Notes: generated by a model not told the origin, from the letters alone. Numbered from the stretch's first letter, positions 24,781 to 36,902 are shown. The stretch is DNA of 64,000 bases from Perognathus longimembris pacificus (GCF_023159225.1 NC_063161.1:121806958-121870957), one strand, 5' to 3'. Made by a program: numbers and translations.

Positions 24781-26734
24781 ATTTTCATGTTCTTTTTAGT
24801 AGAAAGAAGAGAACTAAGAAAGGAAGGGAAGAAGAGAAAAAGGGATAGAAGACAAAAACTTAAGTTTCAAAGAACTGAAAGCCATTGTTTCAGGATATAT
24901 AGCTGAAAGATTCTAGACTAGGGATCTGAACATAAACTGTCTTACACCTATGTAGATATAGTAAATCTTGTAGAAATAGAAAAGAGGGAGATATGAAAGA
25001 AGAGGTATATAGACAGGCAGGCATAAACTAGAGACTAACTTCTTTTACTTCATGATTTTATGTACCTAATTGTACTTTATTTTCTTTTTTTTACATTTCT
25101 AAAGAGAGTTGCATAAGGGTATTTCTCTTTGACAGAGAGTCTCAATTTCAATGACAGAAAAGTTCATTGCATTTTGATGAGAGCCCAACTTTACAGCAAA
25201 TTTAAATAGAGAAACAAGCCTGGAGGATTTAAGAGTTCAAGGACTTAAAAATAAGGCTTGCCTCCACTGGTTACCTTTCAAAGTCATGCTCATATACTAA
25301 GTTGCAAAATAATATTTTACACATATTTAAAGACTGAACTTCCATGATCATACCATGAAAATGATCCAGAAGGAAATATTATATATCCTTTTGATTCAGG
25401 ATGGATATAATACTTGGTATTAAGTAACTATTACTTAATTTCCTTGTTATGGAAAGTATTTCAAGTCACTAATATGAAAATGTCTTCATATTTACTTGAA
25501 AGAAATAGATACTAAAATTATCTCTTCTGTTATCTAGTGGATCACTAGGATGAAATATTATTAACCAGTAAAATTGTATAAATTATGAGCTGTTTTTAGG
25601 TTTCCGAAGACTCTGCACAAATAAAAACACAGCCGAGACAAATAGGCTATTAAACAAGAGTCACCAAGACCCCTCAAAGTACTATGGTTGTGGGATGGAT
25701 GGGAAAAGGGTTGAGAACATGGAAAGGCTTATAAGTTAGAAACAGAGAAGAAAATAGTGGTCAATTTTTAAAAGAAAAAATATAACATCTAACTGAAAAA
25801 TTGTATCTTATGATATATGCACTTACACTCTACAAGCTTATTTCATGTTATTCATGTATATGCAAAAGATCATTTAAAGTTATTTAAAGCCTATCAGATT
25901 TTAAACAAATCAGTAATCATATGGATACTTTTAATAGTTTAATAAAATACAAATTATTCCCAGAAGCGTTTACTCATTTCATATTTAAAGTAAATGTACA
26001 TCACAAAAGTTATTTCATTTTAGGAAATAGGCCATCCTGATCTGTTGATCAATACATTATCACAATCATGATTGAAGACTGCAAGCATATACTCAAAAGT
26101 CTTTCATAGACCTTTCCAATATGTTCATTTTTTGGTCATGAAAATAAAGATATTTTCATATTTACCTGTTAACCAATTTAGATTAACTGAAAATTTGTAT
26201 ATTTTGAAGACAATTCATTCCAGCTTTTTTATTCTTTCCTTCTGTCAACTCCAATGCTTGTTAATGCACTAATCTGATTAATCTACTGTAGTACAGAATC
26301 ACTTTTGCAATACAATCTTGTCTGTTATTTTCTTCCACTCAACACCATACTTTTTTATGTGATAGAATTTAAATACCAGATATGACCATCAATATCTAAT
26401 TCCTTGCATTGGTATTGGGTTCACTAAATGAAACCAATATTAAGTGAAGAAATGACTCAGAATTTAATTACTAGAAATTGCTATCAGTTACTAAACACTA
26501 CTACAAATTACCTGCCAAATGGACAGTTCTGTTTCTGGTAATAAGAATTTCAATGAGTAATTTTACTTAATTTATTTCTTAGAGTACCCTTTGGGCATAA
26601 TTTAATTCTGTATGGGCAGTCTTAGCAGAAAGTTAAATGGCCAAATTAACACAGACTTGAATCCTGACTCTCACTTGGAAGAATTGCATTGAGAAAAAGG
26701 AATACATCTTGTATAGGTACATACCTAAAAAATT
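24781..26734. other. Unique AT-rich noncoding DNA
   Basis: No gene found. It contains the donor copy (25422-25521) of the 100-bp duplication described separately. Confidence 0.5.
25422..25521 (+). repeat. 100-bp duplication, copy 1
   Basis: Runs from AAGTAACTATTACTTAATTT to TAGATACTAAAATTAT. Copy 2 lies 1476 bp downstream in the same orientation and differs at two positions. This copy sits in unique sequence, so it is probably the source. Confidence 0.92.
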
Positions 26735-27110
26735 AATTTTATTTTATTTAAGGGTGATGTGCAGAAGGGTTAAAGTTACATAAGTAAGGTAATGAGTACA
26801 TTTCTTGTAGAACATTGTTATACCCTTCCTCATTTTTCCTACTTTTCCTCACCCCGATGCCCCTCCCCCACAAGTTGTAAAAGTACATTTAAAGTAAAAG
26901 TAACTATTACTTAATTTCCTTGTCATGGAAAGTATTTCAAGTCACTAATATGAAAATGTCTTCATATTTATTTGAAAGAAATAGATACTAAAATTATTTC
27001 CACCATAAGATCTGTGAATATCACTGTTGCATTGGTTCACCCTTTGTCCTTTGTCTCACCATTTTGTTATTCCTCTTCTGTTCTCCAAATTATATAAAGG
27101 TATATGTTGA
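26735..27110 (-). mobile_element. L1 3' end, antisense, interrupted
   Basis: Antisense 3'UTR text (GGGTGATGTGCAGAAGGG, then GTACATTTCTTGTAG and CATTTTTCC) stops at about 26877. It resumes at about 27012 with ATATCACTGTTGCATTGG and CCTTTGTCTCACC. Compared with 58643 on, only about 25 L1 bases are replaced, and the gap is filled by copy 2 of the 100-bp duplication plus short filler. Confidence 0.75.
26898..26997 (+). repeat. 100-bp duplication, copy 2 (inserted in L1)
   Basis: About 98% identical to 25422-25521. It lies inside an antisense L1 3' end with roughly 15-20 bp of unmatched filler on each side. It has no poly(A) or target-site duplication of its own. Confidence 0.9.
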
Positions 27111-27112
27111 AC

Positions 27113-27225
27113 TGTGGCTCAAAGTGGTAGACCATGAGCCTTGAGCAAAATTGCTCAGGGACAGTGCCCAGGCCCTGGGTTCAAGCCTCACAATGACGAA
27201 CCAACAAAAACAAAAGCATACACAA
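27113..27225 (+). mobile_element. SINE right monomer alone
   Basis: Only the right unit is present (ACTGTGGCTCAAAGTGGTAG, then CAGGGACAGTGCCCAGGCCC and GGGTTCAAGCC), followed by an A-rich tail. It could be a 5'-truncated dimer. Confidence 0.75.
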
Positions 27226-29147
27226 ATAGAAAGTACATATTTTTTTTAAAAAAATTCTTTCTTCTAAAGAGATTGATGCATGATTTGAATATAAAATGAT
27301 GAGTATTCCATTAACTGAATCTTCCATGATGTTAGTAACCATGATGTACTCCTGAAGGAAGTTTGACATGGTAGAAAGAACTGGAATTTGGGAACCATGC
27401 CTCTAGTCAAAGTTTTTCTTACTACAAAGTATTATACCTAAGAGAGTGTATGACATCTGCTTTTGTACTCTATGTAAAGAAGAATATATCATTAACTCAT
27501 TTATTATGACTGAAATTACTCCAAATCAAAATGATTCAATATAAAAAGCAAATTTTACCTGGATATGAAGGAATTTTAATGATCACAAATGTGAATATTT
27601 ATGTTCAGAATAGAATCTTTATATTCTTGTAGAACAGTTATAGAGAAATGGTGGGGTGGGGTGAAGTCCTAACAAGACGCAAGATTTTAGCATACAACTA
27701 GTAGGCAGTACATTGCTCAATAGGCAACTTATTTAGGAAGGTAAGGTTCAAAAATGGTCCAAACAAATTAAATTGTCTAGAATGCTTCCTTCCCCTGCTG
27801 TTCTATCTCTGTGTGCAACCACTATTTGTTAACTTTTTTCTCAGTGAAGAACTTCTCCTACGGGATAGGCTTTGCAAATGTAAGTTTTCTTACAACCAAG
27901 AGTTTCATCTTAAAGATTTCTTTGAATTCTTGGAATTCACTTTCTGTGGCTACAGAAATACAGTGAATTAGCAGTGGGTCACATAACAAGTCTGTAATTA
28001 CTCATGTGACTAAATACTTGAAGGTCTACAAGGAAAACAGAAGTCCAGCTTTGAACTATATGTGGAATGAATGCTGGGCACACCAAGTCATGGAATGGTA
28101 GATTTTCATTCTTTCATTCACCCAACTGTGCTCTTAAATGGTTGCCATCCTATAATAGTAAACAGGAATATGGTTCTTGTCTTCTTACAGCCAATTACAG
28201 ATAAGAGACAAATAAAAGGAAAACCTTCAAAACATTGTAACTACAGAAACAATTTCAAGTTTTGATTTTTTCTTAAAAATATCTTTTCTCCTTTGTAATA
28301 AGGGTTAATTCAGAAATATTTACCCAGGGTAGTAAAAGATAAATGATCTGTGTACTTTTCAGTGTATGTACTTCCTGCTAGATAGAAAGTATTTGACACA
28401 TTACCCTTCTTATAAAAATAACATACACATTTTTCACCTGGCATTTTTCTCTAAAATCCTAAATATTAAACTATATACCTCTGTTTTTTTGAATATTTAG
28501 TACATACTGGGAATTTGCTTATTTTATATGTAGTTCCTTTCAGGTTTTTAAACCTTTATTTAACAAAACTATTTTCCACTGTATATAATAATATTTATCA
28601 TTTCTAACAGATTTGGACTACTCTGTCCAGATGTTGAATAGGGTCCTTTGTCATGAGACTATGCTCTATCAAACACGATCAAGGAATATGCAGAGGAAAT
28701 GATTTGTTTCCCATACATTAGTCTAATTTCATTTGGAAAAAAAGAAGAAGCCAAAAGATTGTTAATTGTCCTGGTAAGTACACAACAAAATTGTTTTTTC
28801 TCAGAGATTATAGAATTTTTCTGCATTAGTTATTTTCTAAAATTGCAGAGTTGCTTGACATTCTTGTGAAAAGGTAAGCTACTATGCATATTGTCTCTTT
28901 TTTTTTTCTAAAAAGAGATTTCAATTCCTTTTAACAGTAGGTTTACCACCCACTGTCTTTGTTACATGGGTAATTATTTTTAAACTTTGTAATACAATTT
29001 TGTGATGGACAATATGCTTTTGATGGATAATTTTCTCTTAACTTTCCCTCATTAATATGATTGGATTATTTTCTTTGAATTTTTATTAATACAAATCACC
29101 ACAGAGAAGAGATTCTTCAAAAATGCTGGAAATGATTTTATAATACA
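27226..29147. other. Unique AT-rich noncoding DNA
   Basis: No repeat or gene recognised. Short frames (for example 28071-28265) show no family signature. Confidence 0.5.
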
Positions 29148-29161
29148 GCAATATGTTCTTT

Positions 29162-29318
29162 TTAAATTTATTTTAAGATGTTTATTGACATACATTAGTT
29201 GTACAAGGGTTATTCTATTGTGACATTGCCATACATTTATATGATTCATTCACAACAACCCTACTCCCCCACCCCCATCAAGCTTCTTTACATTATCACT
29301 CTTGAAATTGTTTCATTA
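29162..29318 (-). mobile_element. Old L1 3' end, antisense (different tail type)
   Basis: T/A-rich start, then TGTTTATTGACATACATTAG, TTGTACAAGGG and CCATACATTTATATGATTC, the layout of an older L1 3' terminus in reverse. Its left edge abuts the 14-bp repeat GCAATATGTTCTTT (29148-29161), which recurs at 32327-32340. Confidence 0.5.
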
Positions 29319-29320
29319 GG

Positions 29321-29600
29321 TTCCTGTTGCTCATGCCTGTGAACCTAGCTACTCAGGAGGCTGAGATCTGAGGATTGCATTTCAAAGCCAGCGTGAGCAG
29401 GAAAGTCTGTGAGACTCTTATCTTCAATTAACCACAAAATACCCACAAGTGGAGCTAAGCTCAAATGGTAGGTCACCAGCCATGAGAAAATCAACAACAG
29501 CAACAACACCACCCCCCCCCCCCCAAATCCCCAAAGCAATAGGACAGTGTCCAGGCCCTGAGTTCCAGCCCTCAAACCTGCATGTGTGTGTGCACATACC
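29321..29600 (+). mobile_element. 7SL-type/right-monomer SINE dimer
   Basis: The left half carries GCTCATGCCTGTGAACCTAG, then CTACTCAGGAGGCTGAGATC. The right half carries GGAGCTAAGCTCAAATGG, CAGTGTCCAGGCCCTGAG and TTCCAGCC. The middle is disturbed by a CAA/C-run expansion at 29493-29524. Confidence 0.75.
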
Positions 29601-29734
29601 CTGCCCCCAACACACAGAGAAAAATAATTTCAACAGATTTCACTGAGATCTGCATTTTAAAGATTTCAAATGCATATGTACATATACATTAATTTGTACA
29701 GTGACAGAAAAAAATCTGATATTGAATTCATGAT

Positions 29735-29870
29735 ACTCCAGCCTCAGCATCCTGAAGGCCAGGATTACAGATATTCACTACTGTACCTGGCTCAAATGTA
29801 TGTATGTATTTATTTATTTTTGTTGTTGTTGGTGGTGGTTGTGGGGATTGAACTCAGGAAATTAAGGCAG
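29735..29870 (-). mobile_element. B1/Alu-like fragment, antisense
   Basis: The text CCTCAGCATCCTGAAGGCC followed by AGGATTACAGATATTCACTA is the reverse of a 7SL-type SINE left end. A simple-repeat patch (GTAT, TTAT, TTG, GTG) follows. Short and diverged. Confidence 0.6.
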
Positions 29871-29877
29871 AACTAAG

Positions 29878-32118
29878 CAAATGTAAAAATTTCCCATGCT
29901 CCTGGATTGGGAGGATTAACATTGTGAAAATGGCAATATTGCCAAAGGCTACCTACAAATTCAATGCAATAATAATCAATATCCCAACACCATTCTTTTA
30001 ACATATACTTAATTTTTTACTGTTCACATTTATTTTATGCCAAGACCATTCTTGAATGAAATAGAGTAAGCAATACAGAAATTCATATAGAACAATAAAA
30101 GACCCCAAATAGCAAAGACAATCCTAAGTAGAAAGAACAGTTCTGGAGGAATTTCAATACCAAACTTCAAGCTGTATTACAAGGCTATACTAATAAAAAT
30201 AGCTTGGTATTGACACAAGAATAGGCCTGAGGACCAATGAAACAGAACTGAAGACCCAGAAATGAACCTGCAGACCTATGGCTACTTAATCTTTGAAAAA
30301 TGAGCTAAAAAATAGGATGGAAGAAAGACAGCCTCTTCAACAAATGGTGCTGGAAAAACTGGTTCAACAACTGTAACAAACTAAAACTAGATTCTTATAT
30401 ATCACCCTGCACCAAAATCAATTCCAAATGGATCAAAGACCTTAAAGTAAAAAATCAGATACCTTGAAAACACTACAAAAAAGGAAGAAGAGATATACTT
30501 GGGCTCCCTGGCACAGGATAAAACTTAATAAAGTCCCAGAAATGCAACAAATCAAAGAAAGGTTGGGGAAATGGGACTGCATAAAACTGCAGAGCTTCTG
30601 CAGGGCAAAAGACATAGCTTGCAAGATAAACAGAAAGCCCACAGATTGGGAGAAGATCTTTACCAGCGATACAATGGACAAAGGCCTCATATCTAAAATA
30701 TACATAGAACTCAAAAAAATTAAATTCCTGCAAAACAAATCCTCAAAGAACCAACAGCCCCCTCAACAAATGGGCTAAAGACCTAAAAAGAGACTTCTCT
30801 GAAGAGGAAATTAGAATGGCCAAGAGTCACATGAAGATATGCTCTACAACACTGGCCATAAAAGAAATGCAAATCAAAACAACATTGGGATTCCACCTTA
30901 CCCAAGTAAGATTGCCCATTATCAGGAATAGTAATGATAACAAATGCTGGAGGGGATGTGGTCAAAAGGGAACCCTATTACATTGTTGGTGGGAATGTAA
31001 ACTTATTCAACCACTCTGGAAATTGTTATGGTGATTCCTCAGAAGGCTAAACATAGAGCTCCCCTATGATCCTGTAGCCACACTTTTGGGCATCTACACA
31101 AAAGTTTGCAAGCAAGACCACACTAAAGCCACCAGCATAACCATGTTCATTGCAGCACAATTTGTGATTGCTAAAATATGGAACCACCCCAGATGTCCTT
31201 CAGTAGATGAGTGGATCAGGAAAATGTGGCATATATACACAATGGAATTTTATGCCTCTATCAGAAAGAATGACACTGCTTCATTCATAAGGAAATGGAA
31301 GGACTGGGAAAAAATCATACTAAGTGAAGTGAGCCAGACCCAAAGAAACATGGATTTTATGGTTTCCATCATAGGGAATAATTAGTACATATCTAGGATA
31401 TTCATAGTAGAAGATCACAATAGCACAATAGTTATGCCCAAAGGATGATGCTAAGTGAAATTAACTCCAAGTTATGGAAACAAGTAGTATATCATTGTAG
31501 TTATTTTCAACATGCTATGTGAACCTGTACTCTTTTTTCCTCTTGTATTCTCTCCCCATGGTTTTACCCCTGCTATCACTGTAACTGAACTTAGTACCCT
31601 GGATACTGTATATTCGTGTATTGAAACTAAGGAAGGGAAAGGGAATACCAAAATCAAGAGACAAAGCATAAAATACAAACCATTGCAATAGCTATACTTA
31701 CAAAACCAATTGGTGTAAACCAACTGTACAACCCATGGTTGGGGACAGAGTGTCAAGGGGGGAGATAGGGGAAATGAGGGAGGAGCTAACAAGTGTGATA
31801 AGAAATGTACTTGCCTGGGGCTGGGAATATGGCCTAGTGGCAAGAGCGCTTGCTCCTACACATGAAGCTCTCGGTTCGATTCCCCAGCACCACATATATG
31901 GAAAACGGCCAGAAGGGCGCTGTGGCTCAGGTGGCAGAGTGCTAGCCTTGAGCGGGAAGAAGTCAGCGATGGTGCTCAGGCCCTGAGTCCAAGGCCCAGG
32001 ACTGGCCAAAAAAAAAAAAAAAAAAAAAAAAAGAAAAAAAGAAATGTACTTGCCTTATGTATGAAACTGTAACCCTTTTTTACTTCACTTTGACAATAAA
32101 GAAGAAGAAAAAAAGAAA
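29878..32118 (+). mobile_element. 5'-truncated L1, sense
   Basis: Begins within ORF2 (CTCCTGGATTGGGAGGATTA, equivalent to about 43880 of the full-length copy). It runs through the ORF2 C-terminus (frames at 30464-30778, 30816-31034 and 31086-31385) and the 3'UTR to CACTTTGACAATAAAG and an A-rich tail. Stops and frameshifts separate the frames. About 40 bp of extra sequence sits near 30000-30043 between two CACCATTCTT/GACCATTCTT copies. The SINE at 31817-32038 is a later insertion in the 3'UTR. Confidence 0.9.
31817..32038 (+). mobile_element. Young ID-type/right-monomer SINE dimer (IDL-Geo-like)
   Basis: The best-preserved dimer in the window. The left unit has an A box (TGGCCTAGTGG, 31830-31840) and a perfect B box (GGTTCGATTCC, 31873-31883), the internal RNA polymerase III promoter. 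The right unit has A-box-like TGGCTCAGGTGG (31923-31934) and a weak B-box-like GAGTCCAAGGC (31985-31995). A long A-tail (32009-32038 with one G) ends it. The target-site duplication AAGAAATGTACTTGCCT is exact over 17 bp (31800-31816 and 32039-32055), so insertion was recent. Confidence 0.95.
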
Positions 32119-32127
32119 TACTTTTGA

Positions 32128-32326
32128 GCCTGCTCCAGTAGCTCATGCTTGTAATCCTAGTCACTCAGGAGGCTGAGGTCTGAGGATTGGGGTACCAAGC
32201 CATCCCAGGCTATCAAGTCCTTGAGATTCTTATTTCCAATTGGCCACCAGAAATCCAGAAGTGGAGCTCTGGCCCAAAGTGTTAAAGCACTAGCCTTGAG
32301 CACAAAAGCTCAGGGACAGTGCTCAG
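32128..32326 (+). mobile_element. 7SL-type/right-monomer SINE dimer, 3' cut
   Basis: The left half reads TAGCTCATGCTTGTAATCC and ACTCAGGAGGCTGAGG. The right half reads CCAGAAGTGGAGCTCTGGCC, then stops at GACAGTGCTCAG without its B-box end or tail. The cut falls exactly where the 14-bp repeat GCAATATGTTCTTT begins. Confidence 0.8.
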
Positions 32327-32340
32327 GCAATATGTTCTTT

Positions 32341-33143
32341 ATCAGAATAAAGATTTAAGGTTAAAAATAGCCCTGATTAGTTAACTAGTAGAATTTTGGT
32401 GGTACTATTTCCAGTTTCCTACTTTTGATGAGACTGTGGGAGCTTAGTGAGCAGTGGAACAGAATGGGAATTTAGCTAATACAGAACAATCCTTTAGTTA
32501 TTACTTGGCATTTAAAACAATTGGCAGATGGATGCAGAAGTAAGAGGAAATAGAAGTAAGAAAAAAAGTAGTCCAAACTTTATGGTAATTCTCCAAAGAA
32601 GGAATGTGAGAACCAAGGTAGGCTTGGTTCTTCTGTAAAGGATGTTCAGTGCTGGTATATTTTGACCTTTGAAATTTCACAGGAGAATATCTTATGAGTA
32701 CATTAAATTTATAAAAGCAGTTCTCTTATAGTTAGACAAATACTGTGAGAGTATGAGCCCTGTGCACTTCTTCCAATGGAGTGAATAAAACCTTGGCTTT
32801 AGATTTGGGTCCAAATACTTAATTTAATTACACTTATTCCACAACAGAACACATAAAAGAGATAAACTACATAAGTGAGTTAACACACCTGTGACTATAC
32901 CATTCAAGCATTCTGCGAACACTAGCTTGGATTTTAGTATCTTTGTCACTGCTGTTAATATTTTTACTTTATCTTGGTCTCAAATCATACACCAAGCCAG
33001 TGCTTGTCTGGCTTTTTTTGTTTGCTTATGTACCTGTCTGTTGATATTACAATTGTATATTTTAATAATTATCAAGAAGATAGGAGGAATAAAAAGAAGA
33101 AAAATATTTTAGGAGTTGTTAATTAACATTTCTTGCATAAATA
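32341..33143. other. Unique noncoding DNA
   Basis: Nothing recognised. Confidence 0.5.
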
Positions 33144-33155
33144 AAAGGAAATCTC

Positions 33156-33352
33156 AGGGGCTAGGAATGTGGCTTGGTGGTAGACTGCTTGCCTTGCATG
33201 TATGAAGCCTTAGCTTCTATTCTTCAGTAACACATAAACAGAAAAAGCCAGAAGTGGCACTGTGGCTCAAGAGGTAGAGTTCTAGCCTTGAGCACAAAGA
33301 AGCCAAGGACAGTGCTCAGGCCCTGAGCACAAGCCCTGGACTGGGAAAAAAG
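33156..33352 (+). mobile_element. ID-type/right-monomer SINE dimer (IDL-Geo-like)
   Basis: The left unit GGGGCTAGGAATGTGGCTTGG is joined to the right unit CCAGAAGTGGCACTGTGGCTC. Target-site duplication AAAGGAAATCTC at 33144-33155 and 33353-33364. The downstream copy runs into the TC microsatellite, which may have grown from the TCTC of the duplicated target. Confidence 0.88.
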
Positions 33353-33357
33353 AAAGG

Positions 33358-33360
<3 letters not shown>

Positions 33361-33426
<66 letters not shown>
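33361..33426. repeat. (TC)n microsatellite
   Basis: About 33 TC units with one TTTC interruption, directly after the SINE. Confidence 0.93.
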
Positions 33427-35339
33427 CAGTATATAGAAAGAAACTAAGGCTGTAAATGTAAAGAAGAAATGAACACCTGGTACTCAATCGATATTGAGTT
33501 AGGATAAGGCTATTAAATGAGAAAGAAGAAAATACCCCACACTATTTAGTCAGGAGATTATATTTTCTCATTTTTGTTTTATGCCTGCAAATGACTCGTT
33601 TTTGGTTTAATTCACCCTGACCATGGCATGACCTGTCCCATGTTGCTATTCTGTGAAAATGTTTATATTCAACAGAAGAACACTATAGCCTCACTGAGCT
33701 AGAACTTGCTTTCCTGTTCTCATGACGATATCACATGATGGCAAGCTAGTGTCATTAAAATCATGTCCATGGTTGTGACTAGCATATGGAAGGATTTGAA
33801 AACATTATTTATTAATAATACCTTAAAGTAATTTGATTAATCAACACTGAAAATTAAAGGATTTTAGCTACAGAGTAGTAAAAAGCAGTTGTTACCAAAT
33901 ATGTCATAGTCTTTCTTTTAGGTTACTATCCGAGTGGAAGTCTTTCAGAAATAAGAAAACCCTTACATTTTTTTTTAAAACAGGCTTGATTTCAAAGAAG
34001 TAAGACAGTGGGATGAATTGCTTGTTTGTTTATTTTTCCATGCTGGGCTTTGCTGTCCTTGGACATATTCATATAGATTCTGGATAAACTGTCTGCCAGA
34101 GCTATTATGGTGGGAAAACTGCCCTGGGTCAATAACTGCAGTGAATGATATTTATGCCTAAAGTCCTTTGGAGTTAAAACTATAATTATTTGGTCAAGAC
34201 ATCAATAAACGGTCTGGAAAATCTGTGGTTGGCTTAAATGGAAAGAATGGTTTTTTTTTTCTTGTTCTGTTCTTTATGTGTATGGAATGGATGGCTTTTT
34301 GAGTTTTTTTTTATCATCTGTTCAAAGACTTTCAGGATTGTAGAAAACAGTAATGAGAAATTTGAGGGGACAGTTTGAAGTAATCTTCTTACTTCTAAAT
34401 CTTAAGTGTTTCTATTGTATTTGTGCCTTAAAATAAATAGTGGTTCAAATATTTGAAGGCTGGTGATGTAATGTGTTGTCAAATAACCAACCTTTCTGTT
34501 GGTAATAAAGTTGTCAGTGGGCTGAGCCAATGCAAGATTAATGAATCTGACCTTCATTATATCCCACTATCCAGAAGCATCTGGATCAATTGCCGTTATT
34601 ATTGTTTTTATCCTTATACTATCTATATTCATATTAATTTTTCTACTTCAGATCACAGGAACACTGAGACAAAGTTGGTCTTGGAAAGGGCGTTAATGGC
34701 ATTCTGTAAAGTGGCATTCTGTAAAGATTCTATGATTTTTTTTTGTCATTTGTTGCACTTGAGACTGGTCTAAGTGTGATTAATATATACACATGACAAT
34801 CATGAAGATCCCATAAAACGTCATTGGAAATGAGTTTCATTGAATCATGTTCCTCTCTATGCTTTGCACAGTACTCAGCAAAGGGCAGTGATCTGATGTA
34901 CAAAATAAATGCTAGTTAAGTGCATTTGGGAGTTCTTTTTATGAAGAATGTTTCTCTTTCTCTGTTTGTAGTATTGAAGACAATTTGAATAGCAGCATGC
35001 ACAATTTTCTTAGAGTTCTCTTATTCTTTCTTTTTCCTAATGTGCATTCAGAAATACTGCAATAATAACGATATGGTGACTATACTTCCACTGATGAAGT
35101 CCAAATATTTTCTGCTATCTGAAAAAGTGAACTGACCAATAGTCATTACTAGAGGACACCAGAAACTTGTAAAATCAAATTGCTTAATTCTCACCAACCA
35201 TTAGTAAATGACAATATTTTCTGTATTCCTGAGGGTTGACAGCAAGATCAATTACCACATTATAAAGCACTTGGTATTTAAATGTGAAATTCTTCAAATC
35301 AGTCTCACTATGCCTATCTAAAAATCCAGCTGTAGAATA
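33427..35339. other. Unique AT-rich noncoding DNA
   Basis: No gene recognised. Near 34860-34920 the text GCACAGTACTCAGCAAAGGG with AAATAAATGCTAG is reminiscent of a MIR/L2 tail. The 106-codon frame at 34453-34773 has no family signature. Confidence 0.45.
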
Positions 35340-35550
35340 ATAGTTCAGAATGAGGGCTTGGGGATTAGACCACAGGGTTTAGATGGTGTGCAACTCCAGA
35401 TTTCTTGTGCTGACATTACTGCAGATATGAAATAGAGACACTTTTTATTAACTTCACAGTCTCAATGGATTAAATGATATAATAATATAATGTGTTTAAA
35501 ACAATGGCTGGCACATGGTAGGTGTTCAATAAATGTCAGATAGTGATCAT
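35340..35550 (+). mobile_element. MIR-class SINE
   Basis: The core and tail are recognisable: GGATTAAATGATATAATA, then ATGGCTGGCACATGGTAGGT and GTTCAATAAATGTCAG, the usual MIR 3' text. The 5' part near GAGGGCTTGGGGATTAGACC is diverged. Confidence 0.75.
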
Positions 35551-35559
35551 ATATGTGAA

Positions 35560-36847
35560 AAAGCTTCCAATTTTAAAAAATAAATCCCATAACTTTTAAT
35601 CAGATAACTGAAATGAATCTTTGGTAGAACAGCTGTGAAGACGTGGCTCCTGAACAATAAGAACAGCAGGTCAGATCCAGTAATTCAGTTCTCTCAGAAG
35701 ACTGCTAGAAACATCATACATGGTGTTCAGAACGAACATATCTATTAGAACCATTGTGACTATCCTAATTAAGTCCCTGGTGTCCATTCTTGCAGGAGAA
35801 AAAAAATAAGGAGAGAGAGTGAGAGAGAATAGATCCATGCTATTCAGCAATCACAACTCAGCAAGAAAACCATGAGGCAAAAAGCAGAGACCAACAGTGA
35901 TAAATGGAAGGAAGTGTACTGTGACTTTGACAAGAAGAGCACAAACAATGAACAAAGTCAGGGCAAGAAGAGAGAAGTTATTGGAGGAGGAATTGTAGTC
36001 TGACCAATATGGAGACATATCAATTCACAGTGAAATGAATGTGCTTTAGGACAAAACTTACATGGATCATTCACGCATCTGAAAAAAAATACACCCTTTA
36101 ACACAGAAGCTGAGATTTATCTCATTTTTTCCCTCCTTCACCCTGAAAACAAAAAGATTTAGAAGGACATCTTAGATGTATATCCTCTCACCAAGTCGAT
36201 TGAATTGGAAAGAGAAAAGGGAAAAAAAAATTCAATACTGACACCAAGCAACTATAGAATTTAACTGAGGAAAAGTGGAAAGAGAGAAAGAGACAGTATT
36301 TTGAGAGACAGGCGGGATACAAGAAATGAGTAGATTGGAAAAAGGGATGTAACAATGAAGCAAATGAAATAGGAGATTAAAAAGAGGAAAAGGAGGGGGG
36401 GGAAGGAATCTAAACCTAAATGCTCCACCTGTGCAATTGAATCCACTGGATCTGTCAGAATTAAATAGTGAAGGAAAATGTGATGCCAGGCATTCACTAG
36501 GGGGTAAGTATATGAGTCAGTGGTGATTCACAGGAGCAGTGGGATATCAGGAACTGAGCTCGCTGGAGGTCCCATCTTTTTCATTAGACATAAAGAATAA
36601 TCATCATTACAACTTGCAAGGCATTTTTGGTAACATAAAAGAGTTAAGTTTGTACTGTGGGAAGCAGTTAGGTTTGGGTCCTGCTCAGGGTTTGTGCATG
36701 TGTGTGTTTGTTAAATAGGCCTTATGTGAAGTTTTGGAAGACTATTATTTTCCTTGTTTGACTGAGTGTGGTTATTCTCCATTCCCTTTCATGTTTTAGT
36801 ACTGATAAATGCAAAATTTCATAATGTAAAGCTGTACTCATAAGGAA

Positions 36848-36849
<2 letters not shown>
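35560..36849. other. Unique noncoding DNA
   Basis: No repeat family recognised. 36230-36410 is purine-rich. Minus frame 36261-36497 is a low-complexity translation of that patch. Confidence 0.45.

Positions 36850-36892
<43 letters not shown>
36850..36892. repeat. (GT)n microsatellite
   Basis: About 21 pure GT units. Confidence 0.93.
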
Positions 36893-36893
<1 letters not shown>

Positions 36894-36902
36894 AAGTGTG
36901 TG

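Noticed and set aside
31817..32038. tRNA gene signal (A and B boxes)
   Set aside because: The boxes belong to a SINE with an A-tail and target-site duplication; no intact cloverleaf tRNA.
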